From an uncultured Eubacteriales bacterium (GTDB taxonomy: Bacteria; Bacillota; Clostridia; Peptostreptococcales; Anaerovoracaceae): DNA of 64,000 nt. Shown piece after piece: positions 9,367-17,053 of the stretch. The stretch is taken from positions 1 to 64,000 of the forward strand of contig CADBJW010000026.1 of the NCBI GenBank assembly GCA_902795135.1, given 5' to 3'. The notes below the pieces were generated by a model that was given only the letters and a program-made list of their open reading frames with translations, did no database searches and had not been told where the DNA came from. The translations under genes were made by a program, and so were the position numbers. How positions within the stretch are numbered: position 1 is the first letter of the stretch; each line of letters begins with the position of its first letter.

Positions 9367-10028
9367 TCCTGCCAGGCCTTGAGGATATCGATGGAAGCAC
9401 TGCAGCCAAGACGGTCAGCACCTGCTTCGATCATGGCTTTTGCGTCATCGAGGGTGCGGATGCCGCCGGCTGCTTTGACGAGCAACTCATCACCAACTGT
9501 TTTTTTCATTAATGCAACGTCTTCCGCTTTGGCACCGCCGGTGCTGAATCCGGTAGACGTTTTTACAAAGTCGGCACCTGCGATTTTGGCGGATTGACAG
9601 GCCTTCACGATTTCTTCCTCGCTAAGAAGGCAAGTTTCGATAATGACCTTGATGATGGCACCGTCGTCGTGACACATTTCGGCGATGGCATAAATCTCAT
9701 CCTCAACGTAGGCCCAGTTCCCGGCCTTTGCCTGTCCGATGTTCATGACCAGATCGATTTCATGGGCGCCATCTTCCAGTGCCAGCTGCACTTCATAGGC
9801 CTTTGCATTGGTCGACATGGCACCGAGGGGGAACCCCGCCACCGCGGCGACTTTTACGTCTGAACCCGCCGCATCGACGAAACGCCGGACGGATCTGACG
9901 TGACTGCCGTTTACGCATACGGCCGCAACATCATACTGGACGGCTTCCGATACTAACTTCAGAATGTCCGCAGATGTTGCCTCTGGTTTTAACAATGTGT
10001 GGTCAAAATACTTACTGATTTTTTTCAT
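9363..10028 (-). CDS. deoC: Deoxyribose-phosphate aldolase
   Basis: 221 residues. Cleaves 2-deoxyribose-5-phosphate to glyceraldehyde-3-phosphate and acetaldehyde in deoxynucleoside salvage. Starts KYFDHTLLKP; the Schiff-base lysine lies in GADFVKTSTGFS (about Lys156) and a second conserved region is VKAAGGIRT. AGGAGAAAAGGTT precedes the ATG. It stands alone rather than with other deo genes and is divergent from the GNAT gene. Confidence 0.97.
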   Translation of the reverse strand: MKKISKYFDHTLLKPEATSADILKLVSEAVQYDVAAVCVNGSHVRSVRRFVDAAGSDVKVAAVAGFPLGAMSTNAKAYEVQLALEDGAHEIDLVMNIGQAKAGNWAYVEDEIYAIAEMCHDDGAIIKVIIETCLLSEEEIVKACQSAKIAGADFVKTSTGFSTGGAKAEDVALMKKTVGDELLVKAAGGIRTLDDAKAMIEAGADRLGCSASIDILKAWQD

Positions 10029-10045
10029 AACCTTTTCTCCTATGA

Positions 10046-10051
10046 TATAAT
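10046..10051 (+). promoter_or_regulatory. -10 box TATAAT, 10 nt before the GNAT start codon
   Basis: TATAAT at 10046-10051 sits 10 nt before the ATG at 10062 and no ribosome site can fit between. The -35 is weak. Confidence 0.45.
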
Positions 10052-10061
10052 CGATTATACC

Positions 10062-10727
10062 ATGAGTATTGAAATCAAAGAACTATACAAAATCAAAGAA
10101 TCGGAATATGAAGCGGTGTACCAGATGCTTTTGGAAGCCTTTGCGAAATACCCGAAGCTGCAGGTTGCCTTTCCTGATGAGAAGACACGTATGGTTGCAA
10201 TTGAAATGGTGCTCCGGTTTTACGGTCAGTACGACCTGACCTATGGCGCCGGGTTCAGTCTGGATGAGAACCTGAACGAGGCCGTATTTATGATGCACTC
10301 GGATTACGTTGGGTTTTCTGATGAAATGGCCCGTGCGGCCGGCTGCTACAGTGAGGTATTCCAAAGCCTTGCCAGTCGCCTGTCAAAGGAAGACGTTGCG
10401 CGCTGGGAAGGGGTCTTTGAGGAACTGGATCAAAAGGAGGCGGCGCTCAATTTGCCGAAACCGTATCTGTATTTGGATTTTGTCGCAGTGCGGCGGAATC
10501 TGCAGGGCGAAGGGCGCGGATCCAGACTGATTCAGGCCGTGTGCAGCTATGCGAGGGAGCAGGGCCTTCCGGTCATGCTGTTTACCAACGGCGAAGAGGA
10601 TGTAGCCTTTTATAAGAAAAACGGGTTTCGCATTGTCGGCGTGACGCGTTCCGAAACCTACGGGTTTGAAAATACATATATGTGGTATGAAGACGGACGA
10701 ACTATTAATCGCGCAAATCGAAGATAA
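10062..10727 (+). CDS. GNAT-family N-acetyltransferase
   Basis: 221 residues. The C-terminal part has the acetyl-CoA site of the GNAT fold (VAVRRNLQGEGRGSRLIQAV) followed by GLPVMLFTNGEEDVAFYKKNGF, typical of small-molecule or protein acetyltransferases. The acceptor is unknown. The start MSIEIKEL is preferred over the upstream frame; no ribosome site is present, and a TATAAT box lies very near. It overlaps the next gene by 41 bases. Confidence 0.85.
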   Translation: MSIEIKELYKIKESEYEAVYQMLLEAFAKYPKLQVAFPDEKTRMVAIEMVLRFYGQYDLTYGAGFSLDENLNEAVFMMHSDYVGFSDEMARAAGCYSEVFQSLASRLSKEDVARWEGVFEELDQKEAALNLPKPYLYLDFVAVRRNLQGEGRGSRLIQAVCSYAREQGLPVMLFTNGEEDVAFYKKNGFRIVGVTRSETYGFENTYMWYEDGRTINRANRR

Positions 10728-11490
10728 AATCAGGCAGGCAGATGATTGGAGCATGATGACCTGCGGTGACTTTCTGGATGTGCATCAAAGGAAGGTCGCT
10801 ATGGATTACGCCAAGGTTGGGAAACTTCCGGTGCGGATGTGTTTTTACGGAGGATACGCGGATGCGGAGCGATGCATACCGGTGTTTTTGCCGGACTATA
10901 TGTCCTGGGATGGATCCTCACTGGATACGATTCCGGAGGAGGTAGAGGATCTGCTTCGCGTGATCCGGGTGACGATTCCCAAAGGCGGGAAAATCTTGAC
11001 CCACCGGGACTATTTGGGGTCTTTGTTGGCGCTGGGTCTTGACCGGGAAGTGAGCGGTGATATCCTGGTGCGAAGCGGCGGGAAGGAAGCCTGCGGGCCA
11101 GGTGCGGATATTATTGTAAAGGCGGAAATCGCCGATTTCATCGAGCTGCATTATAGCAAGGCCGGACGAACAAATCTGGATGTGTCCGTCCTTCCCATAG
11201 CGGAGCTTTGTATTGGAGAGGTCCACATCGTCCAAAAACACGATACCGTTGCTTCTTTGAGGCTGGACAGCATCGTGGCATCGGCCTTTGCATTATCCCG
11301 TGCAAAAGCCTCGGACGCCATCCGGCGGGGAATCGTTTCGGTGAACAGCATGGAAGCGCTAAAGACGGACATGGAAATCGAAGCTGGCGATAAAATCGTA
11401 TTGCGTGGAAAGGGTAAGGTCGTGCTTGCGGAAACCGGCGGCGTGACGCGAAAAGATCGGATTCGTATCACGTTTGATGTGTATCAATAA
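10687..11490 (+). CDS. YlmH-like RNA-binding protein with C-terminal S4 domain
   Basis: 267 residues. The N-terminal part matches the YlmH pattern (FLDVHQRKVA, GGYADAERCIPVFLPDY, LTHRDYLGSLLALGLDR, GDILV). The C-terminal S4 RNA-binding domain is at about residues 185-245 (LRLDSIVASAFALSRAKASDAIRRGIVSVNS). Family members act in ribosome rescue or septation-linked translation. In Bacillus it sits by divIVA/ileS; here it follows a GNAT gene, so the usual context is absent. The start inside the upstream gene lacks a strong ribosome site. Confidence 0.88.
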   Translation: MKTDELLIAQIEDKIRQADDWSMMTCGDFLDVHQRKVAMDYAKVGKLPVRMCFYGGYADAERCIPVFLPDYMSWDGSSLDTIPEEVEDLLRVIRVTIPKGGKILTHRDYLGSLLALGLDREVSGDILVRSGGKEACGPGADIIVKAEIADFIELHYSKAGRTNLDVSVLPIAELCIGEVHIVQKHDTVASLRLDSIVASAFALSRAKASDAIRRGIVSVNSMEALKTDMEIEAGDKIVLRGKGKVVLAETGGVTRKDRIRITFDVYQ

Positions 11491-11544
11491 AATGTCATAG
11501 TTGTGAAAGAAAGGAGCGTCAGTCGGACAGACGGCGGTGAATCA

Positions 11545-12423
11545 ATGAAAATACCTGAGTTGTTTCGTGAAAGAAGGGAAGCGGACAAGCCTGTTTTTTC
11601 GCTGGAAGTCTTCCCACCAAAGAGAAAAAAGAATAAAGAATCCATTTATCATGCGGTGGAAAAGCTTAAGGTCACGGACCCTGATTTTATCAGTGTCACC
11701 TACGGAGCCGGGGGAAATATTGCGGATAACTCCACTTGTGAGATTGCGGCGAATATAAAAAAACGCTATGGAATCGAAACGGTGGCACATCTTACCTGCA
11801 TCAATTCGACCCGCGAAGACGTGGCGGTTATGATCGAACGATTCCGGGATGCAAACATTGAGAACGTTATGGCTCTGCGCGGGGATATCGTTCCAGGAGA
11901 AGACATCCAAAGGGAATTCGCTCATGCGAACGAATTGGCTATCGAAGTACAGCGCAAGTGCTCCGATGACCTGGAGATATTGGGAGCATGCTACCCTGAA
12001 GGCCATTACGAAAGCAAAAGCCTGGAGGCAGATATTCAGAATTTAAAGTATAAGATCGGAGCAGGCGTCAGAGCGTTGATCACGCAGCTGTTCTTTGATA
12101 ACAGCGCGTTCTATCAGTTCATAGATATGGCCAGAGCAGGCGGCATCAATGTACCGGTGTCTGCTGGAATCATGCCTATCGTAAAGGCCAGTCAGATTGA
12201 GAAAACGGTACAGCTTAGCGGGGCCAGCCTTCCGCACAAATTTACGGCCATGATCGCGGATTATGAGCACGATCCCGAAGGACTCTACGAAGCCGGCATT
12301 CAGTATGCTGTGGAACAGTGCCGGGATCTTTTGGAGCATGGCGTTGATGGCGTGCACATCTATACGATGAACGATCCGACGGTGGCCGTTCGCGTGTGGG
12401 AAGGGATTAAGGATCTGCTGTAA
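11545..12423 (+). CDS. metF: Methylenetetrahydrofolate reductase
   Basis: 292 residues, normal for the catalytic FAD domain alone. Reduces 5,10-methylene-THF to 5-methyl-THF for methionine synthesis or acetogenic carbon flow. Motifs: FSLEVFPPK, DFISVTYGAGG, HLTCINSTR, ENVMALRGD, ALITQLFFDN. The ATG follows GGCGGTGAA; an in-frame GTG at 11503 would add 14 unusual residues and is less likely. Confidence 0.95.
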   Translation: MKIPELFRERREADKPVFSLEVFPPKRKKNKESIYHAVEKLKVTDPDFISVTYGAGGNIADNSTCEIAANIKKRYGIETVAHLTCINSTREDVAVMIERFRDANIENVMALRGDIVPGEDIQREFAHANELAIEVQRKCSDDLEILGACYPEGHYESKSLEADIQNLKYKIGAGVRALITQLFFDNSAFYQFIDMARAGGINVPVSAGIMPIVKASQIEKTVQLSGASLPHKFTAMIADYEHDPEGLYEAGIQYAVEQCRDLLEHGVDGVHIYTMNDPTVAVRVWEGIKDLL

Positions 12424-12442
12424 AAAATATGGCATAGAAGTA

Positions 12443-12477
12443 AGAGGCTGCTGCTTTGATGTGGCAGTCTTTTTTGA
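12443..12477 (+). terminator. Terminator after metF
   Basis: AGGCTGC/GCAGTCT stem (one G-U pair) followed by TTTTTT. Confidence 0.7.
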
Positions 12478-12519
12478 TACACTCAGGCACACGCTACATC
12501 ACCGCATCAAAAAGGCCTG

Positions 12520-12560
12520 CACGTTCAAGTCCCCTGATTATACACGCGCCATTAGGGACT
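12520..12560. repeat. Degenerate copy (a) of the tRNA-Arg 3' end repeat
   Basis: CGCGCCATTAGGGACT at 12545-12560 equals the plus-strand image of the acceptor and T-stem end of the tRNA-Arg at 13553-13629. The 25 bases before it resemble the T-arm-like sequence found in copies (b) and (c), but the terminator hairpin between them is missing. It forms the outer edge of the HicBA patch and overlaps the hicB stop codon. Confidence 0.7.
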
Positions 12561-12960
12561 AAGACTTTTTCGCCATGTACTCGCTGATAGCTTCTTGCAT
12601 GACTTTGGACAAGCTTAGGCCATGTGCCTCGGCATAGGTATCCATATATGCAGGAATGGTAATGTTCTTACGGACAGCCTTGTTGCCATACTTTTCAGCA
12701 TAGGTATCCATATCCAAAACGAGAAGGTTGACGATTCCACCTTCTTCAGGGTTCAAATCTGAAGCGGCGCTGGCAATCGGAATCGGGTTGCCGTCTTCTA
12801 GCTCGTCAAGAATCCATCCAGATGCAGCATCAGTTCCCATTAAGATTGCATCTGCGAGGGTGTCACCTTCACTGACACAACCAGGGAGATCGGGAATCTC
12901 CACGGTATAGCCTTCGCCTTCATCAAATGGATAAAAAATTGCTGGATAGATAAGTTTCAT
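12559..12960 (-). CDS. hicB: HicB-family antitoxin
   Basis: 133 residues. The N-terminal degenerate RNase H fold is typical (YPAIFYPFDEGEGYTVEIPDLPGCVSEGDTLADA), and a C-terminal ribbon-helix-helix region (NITIPAYMDTYAEAHGLSLSKVMQEAISEYM) would bind its own operator. It neutralises HicA, encoded just upstream on the same strand, so toxin precedes antitoxin. AAAGGA lies before the ATG. The pair lies between copies of a tRNA-Arg tail, suggesting acquisition. Confidence 0.9.
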   Translation of the reverse strand: MKLIYPAIFYPFDEGEGYTVEIPDLPGCVSEGDTLADAILMGTDAASGWILDELEDGNPIPIASAASDLNPEEGGIVNLLVLDMDTYAEKYGNKAVRKNITIPAYMDTYAEAHGLSLSKVMQEAISEYMAKKS

Positions 12961-13002
12961 GACTTGGTCCTTTCTATAGTGCAGAAGTCGAAGAGATTGA
13001 CT

Positions 13003-13185
13003 TTATTCAAGCCCCGCTTGCTTCAGTATCGATTTTGCAGTTCTCTTATCAAGGTCGCCTCGGTGAAACGGGATAGTTACCTTTCCAGATTTTATCGGAT
13101 GTTTGTAATGGCGATGAGAGCCCTTTTGATTTTTCAGGTACCACCCGTCTTCTTTGATGATTTTTTCGATTTCGTCTGCCCTCAT
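13003..13185 (-). CDS. hicA: HicA-family mRNA interferase toxin
   Basis: 60 residues from MRADEIEKII. The dsRBD-like fold has the catalytic His in GSHRHYKHP and the conserved tail KVTIPFHRGDLDKRTAKSILKQAGL. It cleaves mRNA when free of HicB. The open frame reaches 13260, but the purine-rich AAGGGGAAAAAGGGAC just before 13185 and the family length favour the inner ATG. Confidence 0.9.
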   Translation of the reverse strand: MRADEIEKIIKEDGWYLKNQKGSHRHYKHPIKSGKVTIPFHRGDLDKRTAKSILKQAGLE

Positions 13186-13264
13186 GTCCCTTTTTCCCCT
13201 TACGATTAAATCATACACACTATACACATTGCTGTCAACAATGAAATGCGCATAATACATACTA

Positions 13265-13313
13265 TGACGCCCTGGCCCTTGCGGGTTCGAGTCCCTTGAT
13301 TATATGCGCACAA
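13265..13313. repeat. T-arm-like repeat, copy (b)
   Basis: Begins TGACGCCCTGGCCCTTGC and contains GGGTTCGAGTCCC, a tRNA T-arm consensus in plus orientation. An almost identical copy is at 13466-13513. The two differ at only a few positions. Confidence 0.8.
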
Positions 13314-13352
13314 TAAAACAGACGAGAAACCAAAAGTCTCTCGTCTGTTTTA
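13314..13352. terminator. Hairpin terminator within copy (b)
   Basis: AAAACAGACGAGA and TCTCGTCTGTTTT pair perfectly. Its sequence differs from the tRNA terminator at 13513, although the flanks are repeated. Confidence 0.75.
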
Positions 13353-13353
13353 T

Positions 13354-13371
13354 GGCGCGCCATTAGGGACT
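13354..13371 (-). repeat. tRNA-Arg 3' end fragment, copy (b)
   Basis: An 18-bp exact copy (GGCGCGCCATTAGGGACT in plus sense) of the 3' end of the tRNA-Arg, located exactly 200 bp from the genuine one at 13554-13571. Such tail copies normally mark past integration or tandem duplication at a tRNA gene. Confidence 0.8.
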
Positions 13372-13374
13372 TAC

Positions 13375-13460
13375 GTGGAGTGGCTCCGCCACTCCACCGT
13401 CCGGCGCCGCCTCACGCAGGCGGCTTGGACACAGGGCTGTTTCAGCGTCCACCGGACGCT
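13375..13460. repeat. GC-rich palindromic element
   Basis: Contains a 9-bp inverted repeat GTGGAGTGG/CCACTCCAC (13375-13397), a 7-bp stem GCCGCCT/AGGCGGC, and an outer pair CGTCCGG/CCGGACG enclosing it. No reading frame here looks real. It looks like a REP- or MITE-like structured element lying between the two tRNA-tail copies. Confidence 0.55.
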
Positions 13461-13465
13461 TGCAC

Positions 13466-13513
13466 TGACGCCCTGGCCCTTGCGGGTTCGAGTCCCTTGA
13501 CTATATGCACACA
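13466..13513. repeat. T-arm-like repeat, copy (c)
   Basis: Second copy of the sequence at 13265-13313, again followed by a terminator hairpin and the tRNA-Arg tail. Confidence 0.8.
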
Positions 13514-13552
13514 AAAAATAACTGAAAAACCTTTTGGTTTCTCAGTTATTTA
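13513..13552 (-). terminator. Terminator of tRNA-Arg
   Basis: On the minus strand AATAACTGAGAAACC and GGTTTTTCAGTTATT pair around an AAAA loop, followed by TTTTTTG, starting right after the tRNA CCA end. Confidence 0.85.
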
Positions 13553-13629
13553 TGGCGCGCCATTAGGGACTCGAACCCCAAACCTCCGCATTCGTAGTGC
13601 GTTACTCTATCCAATTGAGCTAATGGCGC
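13553..13629 (-). tRNA. tRNA-Arg(ACG)
   Basis: A full cloverleaf on the minus strand: 7-bp acceptor GCGCCAT/ATGGCGC, discriminator G, encoded CCA, D-arm GCTCAATTGGATAGAGT, anticodon loop CTACGAA (anticodon ACG, A34 expected to be edited to inosine), and T-arm with GGTTCGAGTCC. It reads CGU, CGC and CGA codons. Confidence 0.95.
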
Positions 13630-13730
13630 ATGTCATTAGCACTGACTATGAACTTTGGATTATGATTTCAATGTTTTTCTTGTAGAACCAATTTACAGTT
13701 TTTTTAGATGTTTATTGATATAGAATCTGT

Positions 13731-13736
13731 TATAAT
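13731..13736 (+). promoter_or_regulatory. -10 box TATAAT, 8 nt before the DUF2628-like start
   Basis: TATAAT ends 8 nt before the ATG at 13745 with no ribosome-binding sequence between. Another candidate for a leaderless mRNA. Confidence 0.5.
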
Positions 13737-13744
13737 TGTTAGGC

Positions 13745-14239
13745 ATGGAGAATTATAATTCGGACTACAGGTCCAGACTGATTAAGAAAAACGTCGAGTA
13801 TTATGCTCCCAGACTAAGCGATCTCGACAGCAATAGTAAGAAAACATCATGGAACTGGTTTGCATTTCTGGTTCCATTCGTTTGGTTTGCCTATAGAAAG
13901 CTGTATTTGGAGTGTGCCGCGTACTATTTGATCACCAACGGACTCAATGCTGTGATCACAGATATTTTGTCACGGCACGGTATGATCGTGAATGTGGGTT
14001 GGACCATCGACATTCTTGCCATGTTTTTCAGCGGTCTTTACGGGAACTGGCTCTACAAATGCAAACTGGACCGGCAGGTCGAAAAATGCATCGATATGCC
14101 GCCGGAGAAGAGGGAACAATATATCAACCGTCATGGAGGCACAAGCGTTTTGGCAATCATTATCTCGTTTTGTATCACGATCATGATTGCGTTCCTGCTC
14201 TATTACTACGTCCTTCCAAAGGACGCGCTGACCCAATAA
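13745..14239 (+). CDS. DUF2628-like small membrane protein
   Basis: 164 residues. WNWFAFLVPFVWFAYRKLYLE is the pattern of DUF2628 proteins, whose role is unknown. Three hydrophobic segments are visible (about 33-50, 80-105, 140-160), separated by a basic cytoplasmic loop. The ATG at 13745 is nearest to the -10 box; an in-frame ATG at 13736 overlaps that box. Confidence 0.75.
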   Translation: MENYNSDYRSRLIKKNVEYYAPRLSDLDSNSKKTSWNWFAFLVPFVWFAYRKLYLECAAYYLITNGLNAVITDILSRHGMIVNVGWTIDILAMFFSGLYGNWLYKCKLDRQVEKCIDMPPEKREQYINRHGGTSVLAIIISFCITIMIAFLLYYYVLPKDALTQ

Positions 14240-14279
14240 CGCAGATCATAAGGGAATCTGATAACAAGGAGGATGCAGC

Positions 14280-14705
14280 ATGAATCTATTAGCCCTGACA
14301 CGGAAAAAGACAAGGTACATGTCACAAATCATATCCGAATTGTTTTACTGCCAGTCTAAGGGTGAATATACGAGCAAACGGCGCGAGAAATTGTTTTCAA
14401 AACTTTGGAATATCAACCTGTTGTTCACCGATTATGATGCCATTGTCAAAGAAACAGGCTACACGCTGGAGGATTTCAAGAATCAGTGCATCACCATGGA
14501 GAAACTGGGATTCAACCGCAATGGGGAAGATTACGTTCCTTTGGCCACGATTTGCTTTGCAAAGCCTTTGCGGTATATGGCGGAGCACAGAGACGAATTC
14601 GCCGAAAGCGATGAAGACTCCCAAAGAGACATGGTTTACGAGGCGCTCCGAATCCTGGATGATGGTTATGCGGACAACGTGGTAATCCTAAAAGACCGTG
14701 AGTAG
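14280..14705 (+). CDS. Hypothetical protein
   Basis: 141 residues, soluble, mixed alpha, rather acidic at the end (DEFAESDEDSQRD). I recognise no family. A strong AAGGAGGATGCAGC ribosome site leaves no doubt that it is translated. It begins 41 bases after the membrane protein and ends 15 bases before the pseudouridine synthase, so it is probably in one operon with them. Confidence 0.75.
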   Translation: MNLLALTRKKTRYMSQIISELFYCQSKGEYTSKRREKLFSKLWNINLLFTDYDAIVKETGYTLEDFKNQCITMEKLGFNRNGEDYVPLATICFAKPLRYMAEHRDEFAESDEDSQRDMVYEALRILDDGYADNVVILKDRE

Positions 14706-14720
14706 GGGCCATTTCAGATT

Positions 14721-15695
14721 ATGATAAGGATACAAATCACAGAAAATGAGGCTGAACAGCGACTCGACAGATTTCTCAAAAAATATCTGAAAAAGGCACC
14801 GCTCAGCGCAATATATAAAATCATCCGAAAGGATTTGAAAGTCAACGGAAAAAGGGCCAAAGAAGATTCGGTTCTGCATGCAGGGGACGAGCTCACCTTT
14901 TACATCTCCCAGGAACGCATGGAGGAGATGACAAGGCAGGCCAGAAAACCAAAGGCAAAACGGCAGTTCAAAGTTGCCTATGAAGACAGCAACGTGCTCA
15001 TCGTCGAAAAACCGCGCGGCCTTCTGACCCACGGAGACCGGACCGAGAAGAAAAACACCCTGATGAATCAGGTGTGCGGATACCTTCAGGAAAATGGCGA
15101 GTACGATCCGGCCAATGAAAAAACCTTCACTCCATCGCCGGTAAACCGGCTGGACCGAAACACCACGGGGCTTGTGATCTTTGGAAAGAATGCCGCCAGT
15201 CTCAGGACGCTGACCAAACTGCTTCGTGAGCGTGATGCCATCGCCAAGTATTACATCACCATCGTGGCAGGAGATTTTGCCAGAGAAATGGTGATCGATG
15301 AAGCGCTCCTAAAAGACGAACGCACGAATACCGTTCGAATTGCAAAAGCTTCGGACGCCGCTGGCGAGGCCAAGCGAGCCATGTCTATCGTGCGGCCTTT
15401 GGAACGGGGAAAGAAGTATTCGGTCGTCGAGGTCGAGCTGGTGACGGGCAGAACCCATCAGATCCGGGCTCATCTGGCGTCAAAAGGATTTCCGTTGGTT
15501 GGCGATTCGAAATACGGCGTGAAAAAAAACGGGATCACAACCCAGCTTTTGCACGCTTACAGGTTGGTATTTGGGGACATGCCAACCGTAGAGGATGGTG
15601 CTCCGGCAGGCTTTGAAGAACTTTCGGGTCTTGAGGTAATGGCCAAAGTACCGGCAGAGTTTGAACGGGTTTGGGGACAGTTAAAAGAGGAATGA
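14721..15695 (+). CDS. RluA-family rRNA/tRNA pseudouridine synthase
   Basis: 324 residues. An N-terminal S4 domain (EQRLDRFLKKYLKKAPLSAIYKIIRKDLKVNG in parts, residues 12-45) precedes the catalytic domain. The catalytic Asp is in VNRLDRNTTG (about residue 145), a variant of HRLDRxTSG with Asn for His. GRTHQIRAHLA and GDSKYG are the other family motifs. The target uridine cannot be assigned; the S4 plus RluC/RluD layout suggests 23S rRNA. Confidence 0.92.
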   Translation: MIRIQITENEAEQRLDRFLKKYLKKAPLSAIYKIIRKDLKVNGKRAKEDSVLHAGDELTFYISQERMEEMTRQARKPKAKRQFKVAYEDSNVLIVEKPRGLLTHGDRTEKKNTLMNQVCGYLQENGEYDPANEKTFTPSPVNRLDRNTTGLVIFGKNAASLRTLTKLLRERDAIAKYYITIVAGDFAREMVIDEALLKDERTNTVRIAKASDAAGEAKRAMSIVRPLERGKKYSVVEVELVTGRTHQIRAHLASKGFPLVGDSKYGVKKNGITTQLLHAYRLVFGDMPTVEDGAPAGFEELSGLEVMAKVPAEFERVWGQLKEE

Positions 15696-15699
15696 CAGA

Positions 15700-16248
15700 A
15701 TGAAAGAATTTATTAAAGATTTGATTATAGCAGTTGTAATCGTTCTCGCGGTTACGATGGTCATAAAACCGACCATCGTAAAAGAAAGTTCCATGGAACG
15801 AACGCTTTATGAGAACAATTATCTGTTTGTAAATAAGCTGGCATATAAGTTTAAGGACCATCCGGCACGGGGCGATATCATCGTCTTCAAGTCGAATCTG
15901 GATAATACAGAGGATGGCAGTAAAAAGCTTCTCATCAAACGTGTAATCGGCGTCGAAGGGGACACGATCACCATCAAGGATGGAAATGTTTATCGAAACG
16001 GTGAACTGATCAACGAACCGTACGTTCACACCCCTGGTGTGACCTATGAAGAGGACATGACAATCGATGAGCTGCAGGTTCCGGAGAATCGGGTCTTTTG
16101 CATGGGAGATAATCGCGAAGTCAGTCTCGACAGCAGGTCTGAGGAAGTTGGAACGGTTGCAGAACGAGACATCGTTGGGAAGGCTTTTGTGAGATTGTTC
16201 CCGTTTAGCGAATTCGGATCCCTCTCTACGTATTCGGAGAAAGAGTGA
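15700..16248 (+). CDS. lepB: Signal peptidase I
   Basis: 182 residues, one N-terminal membrane anchor (about residues 7-27), typical of Gram-positive type I signal peptidases. The Ser/Lys dyad is Ser31 in SSMERTL and Lys80 in LLIKRVIG; GDNREVSLDSR is box E. The Pro of the usual SMxPTL box is Arg here, an uncommon change next to the nucleophile. It starts 4 bases after the upstream stop. Confidence 0.93.
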   Translation: MKEFIKDLIIAVVIVLAVTMVIKPTIVKESSMERTLYENNYLFVNKLAYKFKDHPARGDIIVFKSNLDNTEDGSKKLLIKRVIGVEGDTITIKDGNVYRNGELINEPYVHTPGVTYEEDMTIDELQVPENRVFCMGDNREVSLDSRSEEVGTVAERDIVGKAFVRLFPFSEFGSLSTYSEKE

Positions 16249-16276
16249 TTCGGGGACGAACTGAGGTGTATAGATT

Positions 16277-16720
16277 ATGAAACTTGTTGCGAACAACAAA
16301 AAAGCGCGACATGACTACTTTATAGAGGAAACCTATGAAGCGGGGATCGCCCTGACGGGTACGGAAATCAAGTCCGTCCGGCAGAGTAGAGTCAGCATCA
16401 AAGAAAGCTATGCGAAGATCGTGGACGGCGAAGTGATCATCTACGGGATGAACATCAGCCCCTACGAACAGGGAAACCGCTTTAATGTTGAGCCGCTCAG
16501 ACCGCGGAAGCTTTTGCTTCACAAACGCGAAATCAGGAAACTGATTGGGTATACGACGCTGAAAGGTTTGACTTTGGTTCCGTTGCGGATGTATATTAAT
16601 GACAAGGGGAGAGCGAAAGTAGAGCTCGCCGTTGCACGTGGAAAGAAGGAATACGACAAACGGCACGACATCGCCAAGCGTGACGCCGACCGGCGCATGC
16701 AGCAGGCAACCAGGAGGTAA
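16277..16720 (+). CDS. smpB: tmRNA-binding protein SmpB
   Basis: 147 residues. [24 protein letters not shown] in parts, [17 protein letters not shown] and a basic C-terminal tail [14 protein letters not shown] are diagnostic. It binds the tRNA-like domain of tmRNA and enters the decoding centre. ssrA itself follows 330 bases downstream, the common Firmicutes pairing. Confidence 0.98.
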   Translation: MKLVANNKKARHDYFIEETYEAGIALTGTEIKSVRQSRVSIKESYAKIVDGEVIIYGMNISPYEQGNRFNVEPLRPRKLLLHKREIRKLIGYTTLKGLTLVPLRMYINDKGRAKVELAVARGKKEYDKRHDIAKRDADRRMQQATRR

Positions 16721-16722
16721 TA

Positions 16723-17049
16723 ATGGCAGGATTATTTGATATGTTAACCAAAACCGCTACAGAGGCCGCAACGAAAGCAGGTGCAAAGGCTGAGGAACTG
16801 ATCGAAGTCAATAAGATCAAAAGCCAGCAGACCGACCTTAAAGGTGAGTTAGCAAAAGCCAAGCGGAAGATCGGTGATTACTGTTTCAAACAATATGAAG
16901 ACGGCGTAGAGCTTGACGAGACGTTGACAGAACTCTGTAAGGAAGTCGAAAAGCTCAAAAACGAAATCACAGAACTGGATGAGAAAATCATTGAAACCCG
17001 TGAAGGAATCAGATCCAGACAGTCTGATTACGACGGGGACAGATTATAA
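16723..17049 (+). CDS. Coiled-coil protein between smpB and ssrA
   Basis: 108 residues. An alanine/lysine-rich amphipathic N-terminus (LTKTATEAATKAGAKAEELI) is followed by long charged helices with heptad-like spacing (LCKEVEKLKNEITELDEKI). No enzyme motif. The ATG overlaps the ribosome site region AGGAGGTAATA 3 nt after smpB, so the two are co-translated. It ends 4 bases before tmRNA. Unknown function. Confidence 0.8.
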   Translation: MAGLFDMLTKTATEAATKAGAKAEELIEVNKIKSQQTDLKGELAKAKRKIGDYCFKQYEDGVELDETLTELCKEVEKLKNEITELDEKIIETREGIRSRQSDYDGDRL

Positions 17050-17053
17050 ACAT

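Noticed and set aside
13380-13685. A 101-codon plus-strand frame over the repeats and tRNA
   Set aside because: It runs through palindromes and antisense to tRNA-Arg, with no ribosome site and a composition unlike protein.
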